A DNA stretch of 64,000 nucleotides from an uncultured Ruminiclostridium sp. (GTDB lineage: Bacteria > Bacillota > Clostridia > Oscillospirales > Ruminococcaceae): the NCBI GenBank assembly GCA_910588335.1, contig CAJUQV010000001.1:62001-126000 (forward strand), in the 5' to 3' direction. Under the pieces are notes generated by a model, which did not search any database, was not told the origin of the DNA, and saw only the letters and a program-made list of their open reading frames with translations. Below, piece after piece: positions 26,124 to 35,660 of this stretch. Position numbers and translations under genes: made by a program. Position 1 is the stretch's first letter. Every line of letters starts with the position of its first letter.

Positions 26124-27863
26124 ATGTTAAAAAATATGAAAGTGAAAAAAAGCTTGCTGCTCGGCTATGGTGTCACTATCGGGATTTCCTTGCTCCTGCT
26201 TATTTTCAGTCTATCCAGGATGATCAATATCAGAGACAACTACGAAACATTGCTTAATGAGGAGTCCGATTCAAATCAGTATATTTTATACTGCCGGGTA
26301 AACTCCCTGCTGGTCGGACGGAACATCCGCGATGCCTATCTTGTTCCCGGCTCTCAAGCAAACGAAGGACTGCTTCAGGCGGCGGAAAAGGCACAGGAAA
26401 ATTTATTTGCCTATATGGAATTGCTGAAGGAGCATTATCCGTCCCAGCTGGAACGCGGTAAATTGGATGAGTATATTGCGATAACAACCGGTTGGGCCGA
26501 AACGAATCCACAGCTTATTGAGTGGTATCGCCAGTATGACAGAACCGGAGATGAATCGTATCTTCAGAATGGTATTAACTTTATCTTTGAGACGGATACA
26601 CCCGATCAGGAGATGATGGCCGCGGCCGCATCAGCCTTGGACGAATATTTGGTTCAGGCTATGGCTGAAGAGCGCGCGCGTATTCAAGTTATGATTACTG
26701 CTGCCATTTATATTGTTGTCGTAGCCACGTTTATAGCCACAATTGCAGTTATTGCACTGGGAATTAGGATTATTAAAACAATCACCATCCCCGTTGCTCA
26801 AGTTCAAAAAGCCCTTGTTGGATTTTCGCAGGGAAATCTGGACATTCCCGTTGATTATCATAGCAAGAGCGAATTAGGTGTGATGTGCGATGCACTGCGC
26901 AGCAGTCAGGAAATTCTCTCCGGTGTTATTCAGGACGAAGCGTATCTGCTTAAGGAGATGGCAGATGGAAATTTTGATGTGCATAGCAAGGACACATCTA
27001 TGTATGTTGGTGCGCTGGAAACCATCATCCAATCTATCAGAGGCATCAATCATCAGCTCAGCGACGCGCTCCTGCAAATTGCTCAAGGTACAGACCAGGT
27101 TTCCGCCGGCGCGGATCAAGTGTCAATCGGCGCCCAGTCTTTGGCACAGGGAGCAACCGAGCAGGCCAGCACACTTCAGGGATTGACAGGAACGATTACG
27201 GAAATTTCCGAAGTATCCCAGCAGACCGATCTTGCTGCTAAAGATGCGAAAACCAGTGTTCAAGCAGCAGGCGCACAGGTAGAAAAAATGAATCAGCAGG
27301 TAGATATTTTGAATCAGGCTATGAACAAAATTGCGCTCTCTTCTCAGGAAATGAGCAAAATCATTAGAACGATTGAGGATATTGCGTTCCAGACAAATAT
27401 TCTGGCGCTGAACGCCGCAGTTGAAGCCGCTCGCGCCGGCAGCGCAGGAAAGGGGTTTGCAGTAGTGGCGGAGGAAGTGCGCAGTCTGGCCGCTAAATCG
27501 GACGAATCAGCCAAGGCAACTAAGGAGCTGATTGATGGCGCAATCAACTCGGTTCAGGACGGCAGCGATATTGTCGAACAAGTTACTCAGGCTTTGATTG
27601 AGTGCAAGGGATTAACCGATGAGGTTGTAAAACGCGTGGATGTTGTTACCGATGGCGTGGAAGTTCAGACGTCTTCTATTAAACAAGTGACAGTAAGCAT
27701 TGACCAGCTCTCTTCTGTTGTTCAAACAAACTCCGCCACAAGTGAAGAGTCTGCGGCAGCCAGTGAGGAACTTGCCAGTCAAGCCACCGCTATGAAAAAT
27801 CTGGTTGGACGGTTTACTCTTCGCACAGATGACGGTACATACTCGGAACAGTCCGTTAATTAA
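26124..27863 (+). CDS. methyl-accepting chemotaxis protein, four-helix-bundle type
   Basis: Chemoreceptor of 579 residues. Membrane segments lie near 9-30 and 188-213; the short extracellular part between them (about 155 residues) is predicted helical, like 4HB sensor domains. HAMP follows (about 214-266). The signalling tip IEDIAFQTNILALNAAVEAA, continuing ARAGSAGKGFAVVAEEV, is near 420-460 and the C-terminus is rich in Ala/Ser/Glu with methylation-type repeats. No C-terminal pentapeptide is seen. GGAGG lies 9 nt before ATG 26124. It follows the EAL gene closely and probably shares its transcript. Confidence 0.92.
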   Translation: MLKNMKVKKSLLLGYGVTIGISLLLLIFSLSRMINIRDNYETLLNEESDSNQYILYCRVNSLLVGRNIRDAYLVPGSQANEGLLQAAEKAQENLFAYMELLKEHYPSQLERGKLDEYIAITTGWAETNPQLIEWYRQYDRTGDESYLQNGINFIFETDTPDQEMMAAAASALDEYLVQAMAEERARIQVMITAAIYIVVVATFIATIAVIALGIRIIKTITIPVAQVQKALVGFSQGNLDIPVDYHSKSELGVMCDALRSSQEILSGVIQDEAYLLKEMADGNFDVHSKDTSMYVGALETIIQSIRGINHQLSDALLQIAQGTDQVSAGADQVSIGAQSLAQGATEQASTLQGLTGTITEISEVSQQTDLAAKDAKTSVQAAGAQVEKMNQQVDILNQAMNKIALSSQEMSKIIRTIEDIAFQTNILALNAAVEAARAGSAGKGFAVVAEEVRSLAAKSDESAKATKELIDGAINSVQDGSDIVEQVTQALIECKGLTDEVVKRVDVVTDGVEVQTSSIKQVTVSIDQLSSVVQTNSATSEESAAASEELASQATAMKNLVGRFTLRTDDGTYSEQSVN

Positions 27864-27909
27864 CGGTAAAGACCGGCGGTGTGAGTAAAGATAAATATTA
27901 TATATTTTA

Positions 27910-27952
27910 AACGGCTGTGGAAGTGATTTCATAGCCGTTGTTCTTTCATTTT
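27910..27952 (+). terminator. terminator after the EAL-chemoreceptor unit
   Basis: ACGGCTGTGGAAGTGATTTCATAGCCGT forms an imperfect stem, followed by TGTTCTTTCATTTTT. Confidence 0.6.
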
Positions 27953-28060
27953 TATACCAATCTTTAATTATCTATATATTTGTATAACTCGATCAAACAA
28001 GCCGTATTATTACAACCCCTTTACCCGTCTTTTTTATTTTGCTTCTTTTTCTAAAGTTTA

Positions 28061-28089
28061 TTGACATAATTTGTCTTAAATAGTATAAT
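28061..28089 (+). promoter_or_regulatory. promoter of the DUF2079 gene
   Basis: TTGACA (28061-28066), 17 bp, TATAAT (28084-28089): exact consensus. The start codon is about 33 nt further. Confidence 0.85.
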
Positions 28090-28121
28090 ACTATATTATA
28101 TTATTATTCGGAGAGTTTTTA

Positions 28122-29978
28122 ATGATACAAGCTTTGAAAAAAAATGCGATTTTTTTGTTCTACGCAGCCCTGAACGGATTTTTAACGGCTTCCGGCTATA
28201 CGCTCGCTTTCACGGTGATATCCTCCGGTACCTCGGTTCTGGAACGCACCAACATTTTTTTAATAAGCTCGGTGGAAAAAATAAACACAGTAACCTTAAC
28301 GGCAGCCTTCATCTGCTTTACCGTTATTTTCTTTCTGCTGTTTTTCCTCAGGAACAGGCTTTACCGTCAGACGCTGCCTTTTTCGGTGCTGTTTTTTTCC
28401 TTCTGCGTGCTGACCTGCGCCACAACGGAGCTGTCATATCTTACCGTTATTCTGGCGGCGGCTGCGGCGATATTGGTGTATGTTTTCAAAGAAACCTTTC
28501 CCGGAAAGGAATATAAGCTGTTATCCGGAATAAATCTTTATGTTTTGCTGGGCATCTTAACCGTTATTATGACTTTAATACTCTCTTTCGGGTGCATTTC
28601 AAGGCTGTATGATTTTAACACCTCTACCTACGATTTCGGCATTTTCGCTCAGATGTACGAATCCATGGCGCGTGATTTTACCCAAACCACAACCCTTGAG
28701 CGGGGAATCCCCATGTCCCACTTTAATATACACTTTTCTCCCATATATTACGTTTTACTTCCTTTTTACATGATCTTCAGACGCCCAGAATTTCTGCTGG
28801 CGGCACAGGCTGCCGTGTGCTTATCGGGAGTAATACCGGTGCTTCTTTTGTGTAAAAAGTATAAGTACGGTAATACGGTCACATTTTTCTGCGGGTTGAT
28901 ATTCTTATGCTATCCAGCTTTTACCTGCGCATGCTTTTACGACTTCCACGAAAACGCTTTTCTCACTCCTTTGGTGCTGTGGCTTATGTACTTTATAGAA
29001 AAAAATTCACTTGCGGGATGTATTGTAAGCGGGCTTCTGCTGCTTTGCGTAAAAGAGGATGCAGGCGTATACCTTATAATTGCCGGGCTTTATGCGCTTG
29101 TCGGAAAAAATATACACAAGGAACCTCAGGTTAATGCACAATCGGCTGATTATGTTAAGTCGCGCTTTAGTCAGTGGTTCCCGAAGTATTTAGGTCTTAT
29201 GCTTATTTTTATGGGAATAAGCGGATTTCTTTTGGTTACCTCTTTTATAAACGCCTACGGAGACGGAATAATGATAGGCAGGTATCAGATTTTTCTCGGC
29301 AGCGGTCAGGATTCGGTTACAGACGTTATATTTAATATAATAAAAAATCCCGCTTTTTTTCTCAACAATATATTGGACGAGGAAAAGCTGCTGCTGATAG
29401 TGCAAATGCTGCTACCGCTGCTGTTTATTCCCATGAAATCAAGACGGCTGTCGGACTGGGTGCTTTTTATCCCCCTGATACTGTTTAATCTGGCAACGGA
29501 CTACTCGTATCAGCACAGCATACATTACCAGTATGTATTCAGCACCGGTGCGTTTCTTATATTTTTATTCGTAAAGAATTTCAGATACGAAAAAAGAAAA
29601 AACAAGACCGCCGCCGCGGCTCTGCTGGCAGCGATCATCTGCCTTATAGGAACGGGAACTCCAAAATATTACAATATTGTATTTGCGCGGGAAAGCCGGA
29701 CAGAGTATGAGGAATCCCGCGCCGCACTGGCAAACGTACCGAGAGACGGAGTTGTGTATTCCTCCACCTATCTTACTCCTTACCTTTACGACTGCGAAAA
29801 CGTCTATATGTATCCCGCCATTTATAATCAGGAAACATTGCCTCCGGCGGACTGCGTGGTACTGGACAGTAGGGCGGGGGTGCTTAAGGAATATTATGAG
29901 CTTAAGGATATGTTTATGGAGATGGGATATGTTGAAGAGGGCTCCGGAGGGTTTGTTACCGTGCTGTTAAAAAAATAG
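28122..29978 (+). CDS. DUF2079 polytopic membrane protein
   Basis: Integral membrane protein of 618 residues with about ten predicted membrane segments. The DUF2079 blocks are visible: YDFGIFAQMYESMAR near 175, MSHFNIHFSPIYY near 200, FYDFHENAFLTPLVLW near 275 and LLLCVKEDAGVYLI near 305. The fold resembles GT-C glycosyltransferases that use lipid-linked sugars, but activity is not established for the family. The C-terminal 100 residues after the last helix are soluble. The gene stands alone with its own promoter. Confidence 0.85.
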   Translation: MIQALKKNAIFLFYAALNGFLTASGYTLAFTVISSGTSVLERTNIFLISSVEKINTVTLTAAFICFTVIFFLLFFLRNRLYRQTLPFSVLFFSFCVLTCATTELSYLTVILAAAAAILVYVFKETFPGKEYKLLSGINLYVLLGILTVIMTLILSFGCISRLYDFNTSTYDFGIFAQMYESMARDFTQTTTLERGIPMSHFNIHFSPIYYVLLPFYMIFRRPEFLLAAQAAVCLSGVIPVLLLCKKYKYGNTVTFFCGLIFLCYPAFTCACFYDFHENAFLTPLVLWLMYFIEKNSLAGCIVSGLLLLCVKEDAGVYLIIAGLYALVGKNIHKEPQVNAQSADYVKSRFSQWFPKYLGLMLIFMGISGFLLVTSFINAYGDGIMIGRYQIFLGSGQDSVTDVIFNIIKNPAFFLNNILDEEKLLLIVQMLLPLLFIPMKSRRLSDWVLFIPLILFNLATDYSYQHSIHYQYVFSTGAFLIFLFVKNFRYEKRKNKTAAAALLAAIICLIGTGTPKYYNIVFARESRTEYEESRAALANVPRDGVVYSSTYLTPYLYDCENVYMYPAIYNQETLPPADCVVLDSRAGVLKEYYELKDMFMEMGYVEEGSGGFVTVLLKK

Positions 29979-30097
29979 AAAAGACTCCGATATAACAGGC
30001 ATATCAACCCACTTCTCATAGTTATGTGGAAGATGGCATACATTCTTTTCCGTTATACGTTTGTCAAATAAAAAGTGTTCTTCATTGCGAATCAATA

Positions 30098-30126
30098 TTG
30101 ACATCCGATTGAAAAAATGATAGAAT
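30098..30126 (+). promoter_or_regulatory. promoter of the GH31 gene
   Basis: TTGACA (30098-30103), 17 bp, TAGAAT (30121-30126), about 50 nt upstream of the start codon. Confidence 0.75.
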
Positions 30127-30175
30127 TATAAAAAATTATCAGATATTTCTTTGATAGGAAAGGAACGGTTATAAA

Positions 30176-32566
30176 ATGCTGTATGCCGAAAAACCCCCAA
30201 GCGCCAAGATATTAAAAACCCAACGGCAGGGAAACTGTCTCTTGCTGTATTCGGATTACGGAACTCATCGTTTATCACCGAAAAATGCCTACAATATTCA
30301 TGTTTCATTTACCCGTGAAGACGATTTTTCAGATTCCCCCCGCCTTGGAATCATAAATACCGATGATTTTAAAGACTGGACTTTTGAGTCGGATGAAAGG
30401 GAAATCCTTTTAAAAACAGATGAAATTACCCTTAAAATCAATACGGACACCGCTTCATACAGTTGGTTTGATAAAAACGGAAAGCTGCTTTTGAGTGAAA
30501 CGGAGAAGGACAGCCGAAGCCTCGAAAAGTTTGATGTTTACAAAACGGTAGGCGCAAAGACCGAAAAAGTCAGAACGGCCGACGGTGAAAAGGCTGTCGT
30601 AACGGATTCCCAAAAAAAAGCGGCGGGACATAGCTGGCACTCAAGATTAAACCTAAGATTTCAGGACGGGGAAGAGCTGTACGGTCTCGGTCAGCACGAA
30701 GAAGGCTTCGGATCCCTTCGGGGCAATATGATATATCTGCATCAGGCAAATAAAAAAATTGCGGTTCCGATGCTTGTATCTTCACTCGGCTACGGAATGC
30801 TGACAGATAGTTACAGTCCGATGATTTTCAGCGACACCCCTTACGGTTCGTATATCTATTCCGAAGCCGTTCCCGAAATCGACTATTATTTTATGTACGG
30901 CGGCGATATGCGAGGAGTGATTGCGCAATACCGTTTCATTACGGGCAAAACTGCCTTGCTCCCGCGCTGGGCTTACGGCTATATACAATGTCAGGAAAGA
31001 TATGAGGATCAGCCCGAAATCGAGCGTACCGTAAAGGAATTCCGCGAACGCAAAATAGGCCTTGACTGTATAGTTCTTGACTGGTGTTCATGGGAAGACG
31101 GAAAATGGGGACAAAAAACATTTGACGGCTCCCGTTTTCCCGAACCGCATAAGATGATAGAGTATATACATAATAACCACGCTAAATTTATGATTTCGAT
31201 CTGGCCAAATATAAATGAAAATACTGAAGATTACTCCGAATTTAAAGAAGCGGAACTGCTGCTTCCCGAATGCGGAGTTTACAACGCTTTCAGCGCCGAA
31301 GGCAGAGCGCTGTATTGGAAGCAGGCAAAATCCGGTTTGTATTCTCACGGCGTGGACGCTTGGTGGTGCGACAGCAGCGAGCCGTTCACTCCGGAATGGA
31401 TTCATATAGAGCGTACAGAGCCAGCAAAATTATATGAGGAATATTGCCGTGACGCTCAGAATCATATGTCTTTACAGCTTGGAAACGCATATGCCCTTTA
31501 CCACGCTCAGGGCATATATGAGGGACAGCGCTCCGAAAACGACGGAAAGCGCGTGGTGAACCTTACCCGAAGCGCATATACTGGTCAGCAAAGATACGGT
31601 GCGATTCTCTGGTCGGGAGACACCTCCGCCTCATGGGATACTTTAAAACGTCAGATTGCCGCGGGGCTTAATTTTTCCGCAAGCGGTATGCCATACTGGA
31701 CGACTGATATAGGAGCCTTTTTTGTAAAAAGAGGTTCGGCGTGGTATTGGCGGGGAGATTTTGAGAGCTGTTTTGACGACTTGGGATACCGTGAACTGTT
31801 CACAAGATGGTATCAATGGGCAGCGTTTCTGCCGATTTTCCGTGGCCACGGTACGGACTGCCGCCGCGAGCTGTGGAATTGCGAAAATGCCGACATTCCT
31901 TTCTATGACGTGTTAACGGAAACGAATCGTATGAGATACAAACTTATGCCATATATCTATTCGGCAGCGGGAAAATGCTGGCTTAACGACGATTCGATAA
32001 TGCTTCCTCTCGCGTTTGACTATCCGGAGGATGAAACCGCAAAAAAAATCACCGATCAATATATGTTCGGCGATTCCGTAATGGTGTGTCCCGTCACCGA
32101 GCCGATGTACTATCTGCCGAATTCCAAGAAAATCGAGACCGAAAAAACCCGTAAGGTATACCTTCCCGAAGGGGGTTGGTATGATTTTTATACCAACGCA
32201 TATTACGAAGGCGGTCGGTATATATTGACCGACGCGCCAATAGACAAAATTCCCTTATTTGTCCGCGAAGGTTCGATTATCCCAATTTGCGAGCCCGCTC
32301 AGTCAACCGAAGAGCTTTCGGGAGATATCAGGCTTTGCGTATATTCGGGGCGTGATGCGGAGTATGAGCTTTATGAGGACGATTTTGACGGTTACGGTTA
32401 TGAAAAAGGGGAGTATATTGTTACTCATATCAAATGGAATGAAAAAGATCAAAAAATTGACATTGAGAGAAAAAATCCGTGTTTAAGACTTGATAATGAC
32501 AACAGACAAGTCTACAAAATAATAAAAGACGATATTGAAATTTTCGCTCATTATACTAATTCCTAA
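30176..32566 (+). CDS. glycoside hydrolase family 31 protein (alpha-glucosidase/alpha-xylosidase type)
   Basis: Retaining alpha-glycosidase of 796 residues without a signal peptide, so probably cytosolic. The N-terminal beta-sandwich (1-250) includes LYGLGQHEEGFG. The TIM barrel has CIVLDWCSWEDGKWG near 300, the nucleophile in WWCDSSEP (Asp near 400) and the acid/base in WSGDTSASW (Asp near 482), then ASGMPYWTTDIGAFF and FRGHGTDCRRE. The C-terminal beta domains include VREGSIIP. The fine specificity (glucose, xylose or galactose) cannot be read. The ATG follows GAAAGGAA. It is a single-gene unit near other plant-polysaccharide genes. Confidence 0.92.
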   Translation: MLYAEKPPSAKILKTQRQGNCLLLYSDYGTHRLSPKNAYNIHVSFTREDDFSDSPRLGIINTDDFKDWTFESDEREILLKTDEITLKINTDTASYSWFDKNGKLLLSETEKDSRSLEKFDVYKTVGAKTEKVRTADGEKAVVTDSQKKAAGHSWHSRLNLRFQDGEELYGLGQHEEGFGSLRGNMIYLHQANKKIAVPMLVSSLGYGMLTDSYSPMIFSDTPYGSYIYSEAVPEIDYYFMYGGDMRGVIAQYRFITGKTALLPRWAYGYIQCQERYEDQPEIERTVKEFRERKIGLDCIVLDWCSWEDGKWGQKTFDGSRFPEPHKMIEYIHNNHAKFMISIWPNINENTEDYSEFKEAELLLPECGVYNAFSAEGRALYWKQAKSGLYSHGVDAWWCDSSEPFTPEWIHIERTEPAKLYEEYCRDAQNHMSLQLGNAYALYHAQGIYEGQRSENDGKRVVNLTRSAYTGQQRYGAILWSGDTSASWDTLKRQIAAGLNFSASGMPYWTTDIGAFFVKRGSAWYWRGDFESCFDDLGYRELFTRWYQWAAFLPIFRGHGTDCRRELWNCENADIPFYDVLTETNRMRYKLMPYIYSAAGKCWLNDDSIMLPLAFDYPEDETAKKITDQYMFGDSVMVCPVTEPMYYLPNSKKIETEKTRKVYLPEGGWYDFYTNAYYEGGRYILTDAPIDKIPLFVREGSIIPICEPAQSTEELSGDIRLCVYSGRDAEYELYEDDFDGYGYEKGEYIVTHIKWNEKDQKIDIERKNPCLRLDNDNRQVYKIIKDDIEIFAHYTNS

Positions 32567-32634
32567 TAAAAAACAGACAAAGACGGCGGGAACGTCCCGG
32601 TCGTCGGATTTGAATGATTTTTATCAGGATTTAG

Positions 32635-32806
32635 GGCAATACCGCACAAAAATTGTCGTGCAGACGCGCAGTCAGCTTTTTCGTCAGATTGTCCAAAACG
32701 ACGCGGGAATACCGGCGTATTTCAAGGAGTTTTCGACAAAAATGACGGAAAAGATGCAAGCGTATGCGCGGAAAAGCGCGCAGCGCGGTCTTTGCGCGGT
32801 GTTGCC
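32635..32806 (+). mobile_element. 172-bp MITE, copy 2
   Basis: Inverted ends GGCAATACCGCACAAA and CTTTGCGCGGTGTTGCC, flanked on both sides by TTAG (32631-32634 and 32807-32810), a clean 4-bp target duplication. Almost the same sequence lies at 12919-13090. It inserted downstream of the GH31 gene, between that gene and the bidirectional terminator at 32833. Confidence 0.9.
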
Positions 32807-32832
32807 TTAGTATTATTTTTCCATATCACCCA

Positions 32833-32870
32833 AAAGATGCCGCACAGCCAGAGCCGTGCGGCATCTTTAT
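32833..32870. terminator. bidirectional terminator between GH31 and Nudix genes
   Basis: AAAGATGCCGCAC / GTGCGGCATCTTT with a 10-nt loop, flanked by A and T runs, serves converging transcripts. The remaining 32871-32988 holds an AT-rich inverted repeat (TTTCAAATCAT / ATGATTTGGAA) and nothing else. Confidence 0.8.
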
Positions 32871-32988
32871 TATACCGGTTTCAAATCATTCTGCATTTTC
32901 ACTTTGCATATAATATGATTTGGAAACAGTATCATGTTAATCTTTGGTCAAGATTTAGACAAATAATATGGATGGCCAAAAATCAATA

Positions 32989-33516
32989 TCAGATATCAAT
33001 GGAAATATTACCCTCGTTAATCTGCTCCAAAGCGTAATCTAAAATAACCTTTTCCCTTTTCAGCATAAACCTCATACTGTATTCCTTGCACATCTCCAGT
33101 GATTTATCCATAACTGCCGCCGCGTCTTGAAGACTCATCCAGCTTATGGAAAAATCCGACTTGTGATCGCTCTGGCTTTTTTTGCACTCGCCCTCTATCC
33201 TCGCTATAAAGGCGTAGGAAATATGACAGAAATTGGAACGGCTCTTGTGCTCCTCCACAATGCCCAAAGGCGCTATAATTCTGCACTCGTAACCGATTTC
33301 CTCCAACACCTGCCGCATAAACGCGTCGCTCTCCCTTTCGCCTAAGTCTATACCGCCGCCGGGGAGCTTATAAAAGCCGTTGGGTCCCGTCAGAATCATT
33401 CCAGCCATATTTTCATTGTTCAGAATGATGCCCCTTGAACCGTATCTGGAAATGTCGGATAAGATTTTAGGTTCGCCGCCAAAAAAATCAGCGTCGGTTA
33501 TAATGGATTTCAGCAT
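32989..33516 (-). CDS. Nudix hydrolase
   Basis: Predicted cytosolic pyrophosphohydrolase of 175 residues. The Nudix box is GGGIDLGERESDAFMRQVLE followed by EIGYE near residues 54-79; the usual R-E is R-Q, while the two metal-binding glutamates remain. LTGPNGFYKLPGGG precedes it as usual. Substrate unknown. GGAGG precedes the ATG. Last gene of the minus-strand unit arabinofuranosidase-DUF6171-Nudix. Confidence 0.88.
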   Translation of the reverse strand: MLKSIITDADFFGGEPKILSDISRYGSRGIILNNENMAGMILTGPNGFYKLPGGGIDLGERESDAFMRQVLEEIGYECRIIAPLGIVEEHKSRSNFCHISYAFIARIEGECKKSQSDHKSDFSISWMSLQDAAAVMDKSLEMCKEYSMRFMLKREKVILDYALEQINEGNISIDI

Positions 33517-33545
33517 TTATTTTCCTCCAAATACTCCAAAGAATA

Positions 33546-33794
33546 TTACCAGTATTTATTTTCCGAGGGACAGCGGTTGTTTTTCACCGCCGCCCTCATT
33601 TCAACGTAACAACCGCATTTGAGACAAACGCCGTTTTGCAGCTTTACGCATTTTTCACAAATCGAAAGCCTTTCGCCGTAGGTTTTTTCGTCCGCTCTTA
33701 TATCATCGTCAAGCCCGCTTATATATTCCTTTATATTTTGCAGAAGCTCCTTTTCGTCCGTTTCGCCCAACAGACAGCGGCATGGCTTTTTCAT
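33546..33794 (-). CDS. small cysteine-rich DUF6171-like protein
   Basis: Protein of 82 residues with CRCLL near the start and a C-terminal cluster ICEKCVKLQNGVCLKCGCYVEMRAA...CP, which looks like a zinc-binding knuckle. The pattern RLxxCxxCxxL...CxxCGCYVExRAA fits what I recall of DUF6171, whose function is unknown. Its ATG overlaps the stop of the arabinofuranosidase gene by one base, so it is translationally coupled, although no substrate link is obvious. Confidence 0.75.
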   Translation of the reverse strand: MKKPCRCLLGETDEKELLQNIKEYISGLDDDIRADEKTYGERLSICEKCVKLQNGVCLKCGCYVEMRAAVKNNRCPSENKYW

Positions 33795-35260
33795 TATATC
33801 ACCGTAAAGGCGGCTACCGAGTTTTTCGGAAGTTTTACCCTGAGCTTGTTTCCGTTAAAGGCGTATCCCTCAAACTTTTTGGGAACAACTGTCTCGCCGC
33901 CGTCAAAGGTGTTATGCTCATGGATATCGTCGGTTGTGAGTATTTCCGCTTTTATTTTTGAGGGCACAAAATCACCGAAGCTCACTTCAAGCTCTTCTTC
34001 GTCGGTAAGGCTCGCGTTGGTCATTGTCAGGAACACGGTTTCGTCCTTTACGGAAGCGGAATAGCTGAGAGTCGGCACACCGTTCTTGTCCGACGCGTCG
34101 CCGCTAATAAACAGCCTGTCGCCCTCCATATGGCGGCGGTACATATCAAATACAAAATAGGTGGGAGTTCTTACCATCTTTTCGCCTTCTGTAAGGATTA
34201 CCGACTGTAAAACGTTTACGGCCTGGGCAATATTAGCCATAACAATTCTGTCGCTGTGCCTGATGAAAATGTCGAAGTTAAAGGCGGCGGTTATGGCGTC
34301 GCGCATTGTATTCTGCTGATACAAAAATCCGGGATTAGTGCCCTTTTCCACGTCGAACCAGTTGCCCCATTCGTCCACAATAAGACCGATCTCATGTTTG
34401 GGGTCGTAAGCGGACATAATATCAAGGTGACGGATTATCATATCATCTATTTTAACCGTATTTTTTATAGTATTGTAATATTCCTCGTCGGTAAATTCCA
34501 CCGCGTCGCCCTTTTTCCCCCAGTTTCCGGTGGCAATTGTGTAGTAATGAAGGCTTATCGCTTTTGTATGACAGGGCTTAATCGCCTTCATTATCTCCTC
34601 CGTCCAGTTATAATCGTCGGAGTTGGGACCGCACGCCACTTTATAAAGCTCGTTTCCGTCATAGTTGCGGCAGTAGGTCTGATACTGCCTGTACAGATCG
34701 GCGTAATACTGCGGTCTCATATTTCCGCCGCAGCCCCAGCTTTCGTTTCCTATGCCTAAATATTTCAGCTTCCAGGGTTTTTCTCTTCCGTTCTTTTTTC
34801 TAAGCTCGGACATGGGAGAAAGCCCGCCGAAGGTTATGTATTCAATCCACTGGGACATCTCCTGAATCGTGCCGGAGCCTAAATTGCCCGCTAAGTAAGG
34901 CTCGCAGCCTATAAGCTCGCAAAGGTCGAAAAATTCATGGGTGCCGAAGCTGTTATCCTCGGTGACTCCTCCCCAGTGAGTGTTTACCATTTTTTTACGT
35001 GTGGATTTTTTGCCGATACCGTCCATCCAGTGGTACTCATCCGCGAAGCAGCCGCCCGGCCAGCGAAGAACGGGCACCTCAAGAGCCTTAAGCGCATCGG
35101 ACACATCGTTTCTTATCCCCCTTGTGTTGGGTATCGAAGAGCCTTCGCCCACATAAATGCCCTCATAGATACATCTTCCCAGGTGCTCGGAAAAGTGGCC
35201 GAAGATATTTTTGCTGATGTGGGACAACTTTGCGTTGGTGTTGACGGAAATATTTTTCAT
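33794..35260 (-). CDS. alpha-L-arabinofuranosidase, GH51
   Basis: Retaining exo-glycosidase of 488 residues that removes arabinofuranosyl side chains from arabinoxylan or arabinan oligosaccharides. It has no signal peptide, so it works inside the cell on imported oligomers. Family blocks are FGHFSEHLGRCIYEGI near 20, VLRWPGGCFADEYHW near 65, the acid/base in YLGIGNESWG (Glu near 172) and the nucleophile in LIVDEWGNWF (Glu near 295). GAAAGGAA precedes the ATG. First gene of a three-gene operon. Confidence 0.95.
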   Translation of the reverse strand: MKNISVNTNAKLSHISKNIFGHFSEHLGRCIYEGIYVGEGSSIPNTRGIRNDVSDALKALEVPVLRWPGGCFADEYHWMDGIGKKSTRKKMVNTHWGGVTEDNSFGTHEFFDLCELIGCEPYLAGNLGSGTIQEMSQWIEYITFGGLSPMSELRKKNGREKPWKLKYLGIGNESWGCGGNMRPQYYADLYRQYQTYCRNYDGNELYKVACGPNSDDYNWTEEIMKAIKPCHTKAISLHYYTIATGNWGKKGDAVEFTDEEYYNTIKNTVKIDDMIIRHLDIMSAYDPKHEIGLIVDEWGNWFDVEKGTNPGFLYQQNTMRDAITAAFNFDIFIRHSDRIVMANIAQAVNVLQSVILTEGEKMVRTPTYFVFDMYRRHMEGDRLFISGDASDKNGVPTLSYSASVKDETVFLTMTNASLTDEEELEVSFGDFVPSKIKAEILTTDDIHEHNTFDGGETVVPKKFEGYAFNGNKLRVKLPKNSVAAFTVI

Positions 35261-35353
35261 TTTTGATCGTTCCTTTCGTACGAAGACAAGCCGGAGTAGT
35301 TCTTCGTTTTATAGATTTTTCGGTTTAATCTTTAATATTTTTTTCTACGAACA

Positions 35354-35382
35354 ATTATAGTAAATTTCTATTCAAAAATCAA
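35354..35382 (-). promoter_or_regulatory. promoter of the GH51 operon
   Basis: On the minus strand TTGATT (35382-35377), 17 bp, TATAAT (35359-35354). It is divergent from the ilvE promoter 40 bp away. Confidence 0.8.
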
Positions 35383-35421
35383 CACCTTTATAGAAAAAAT
35401 CACAAATTTTTTACGGCCGTA

Positions 35422-35450
35422 TTTACAAAATGCTTAATATATGGTAAAAT
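35422..35450 (+). promoter_or_regulatory. promoter and long leader of ilvE
   Basis: TTTACA (35422-35427), 17 bp, TAAAAT (35445-35450). The leader of about 200 nt (to 35660) shows no T-box or terminator that I can recognise, only small inverted repeats such as GGCAAATTTCGCC. Confidence 0.65.
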
Positions 35451-35660
35451 AATGCTGTTGAATTTGTTTTTAATAAAGGTAAATAACCGCTATACAACGG
35501 CAAACAATAATAACCTGTCTTCACAGAATATTGCAAGCGTCCTTTCGGCAAATTTCGCCGATGACCGCGTTGGAAAGCCTTGTCCTCGTCAAAATTTGCT
35601 CGAAAATCCACGCACAATTTTTGTTAATACAGGTTTTAAAAACCGAAAGAAGGAAAATTT

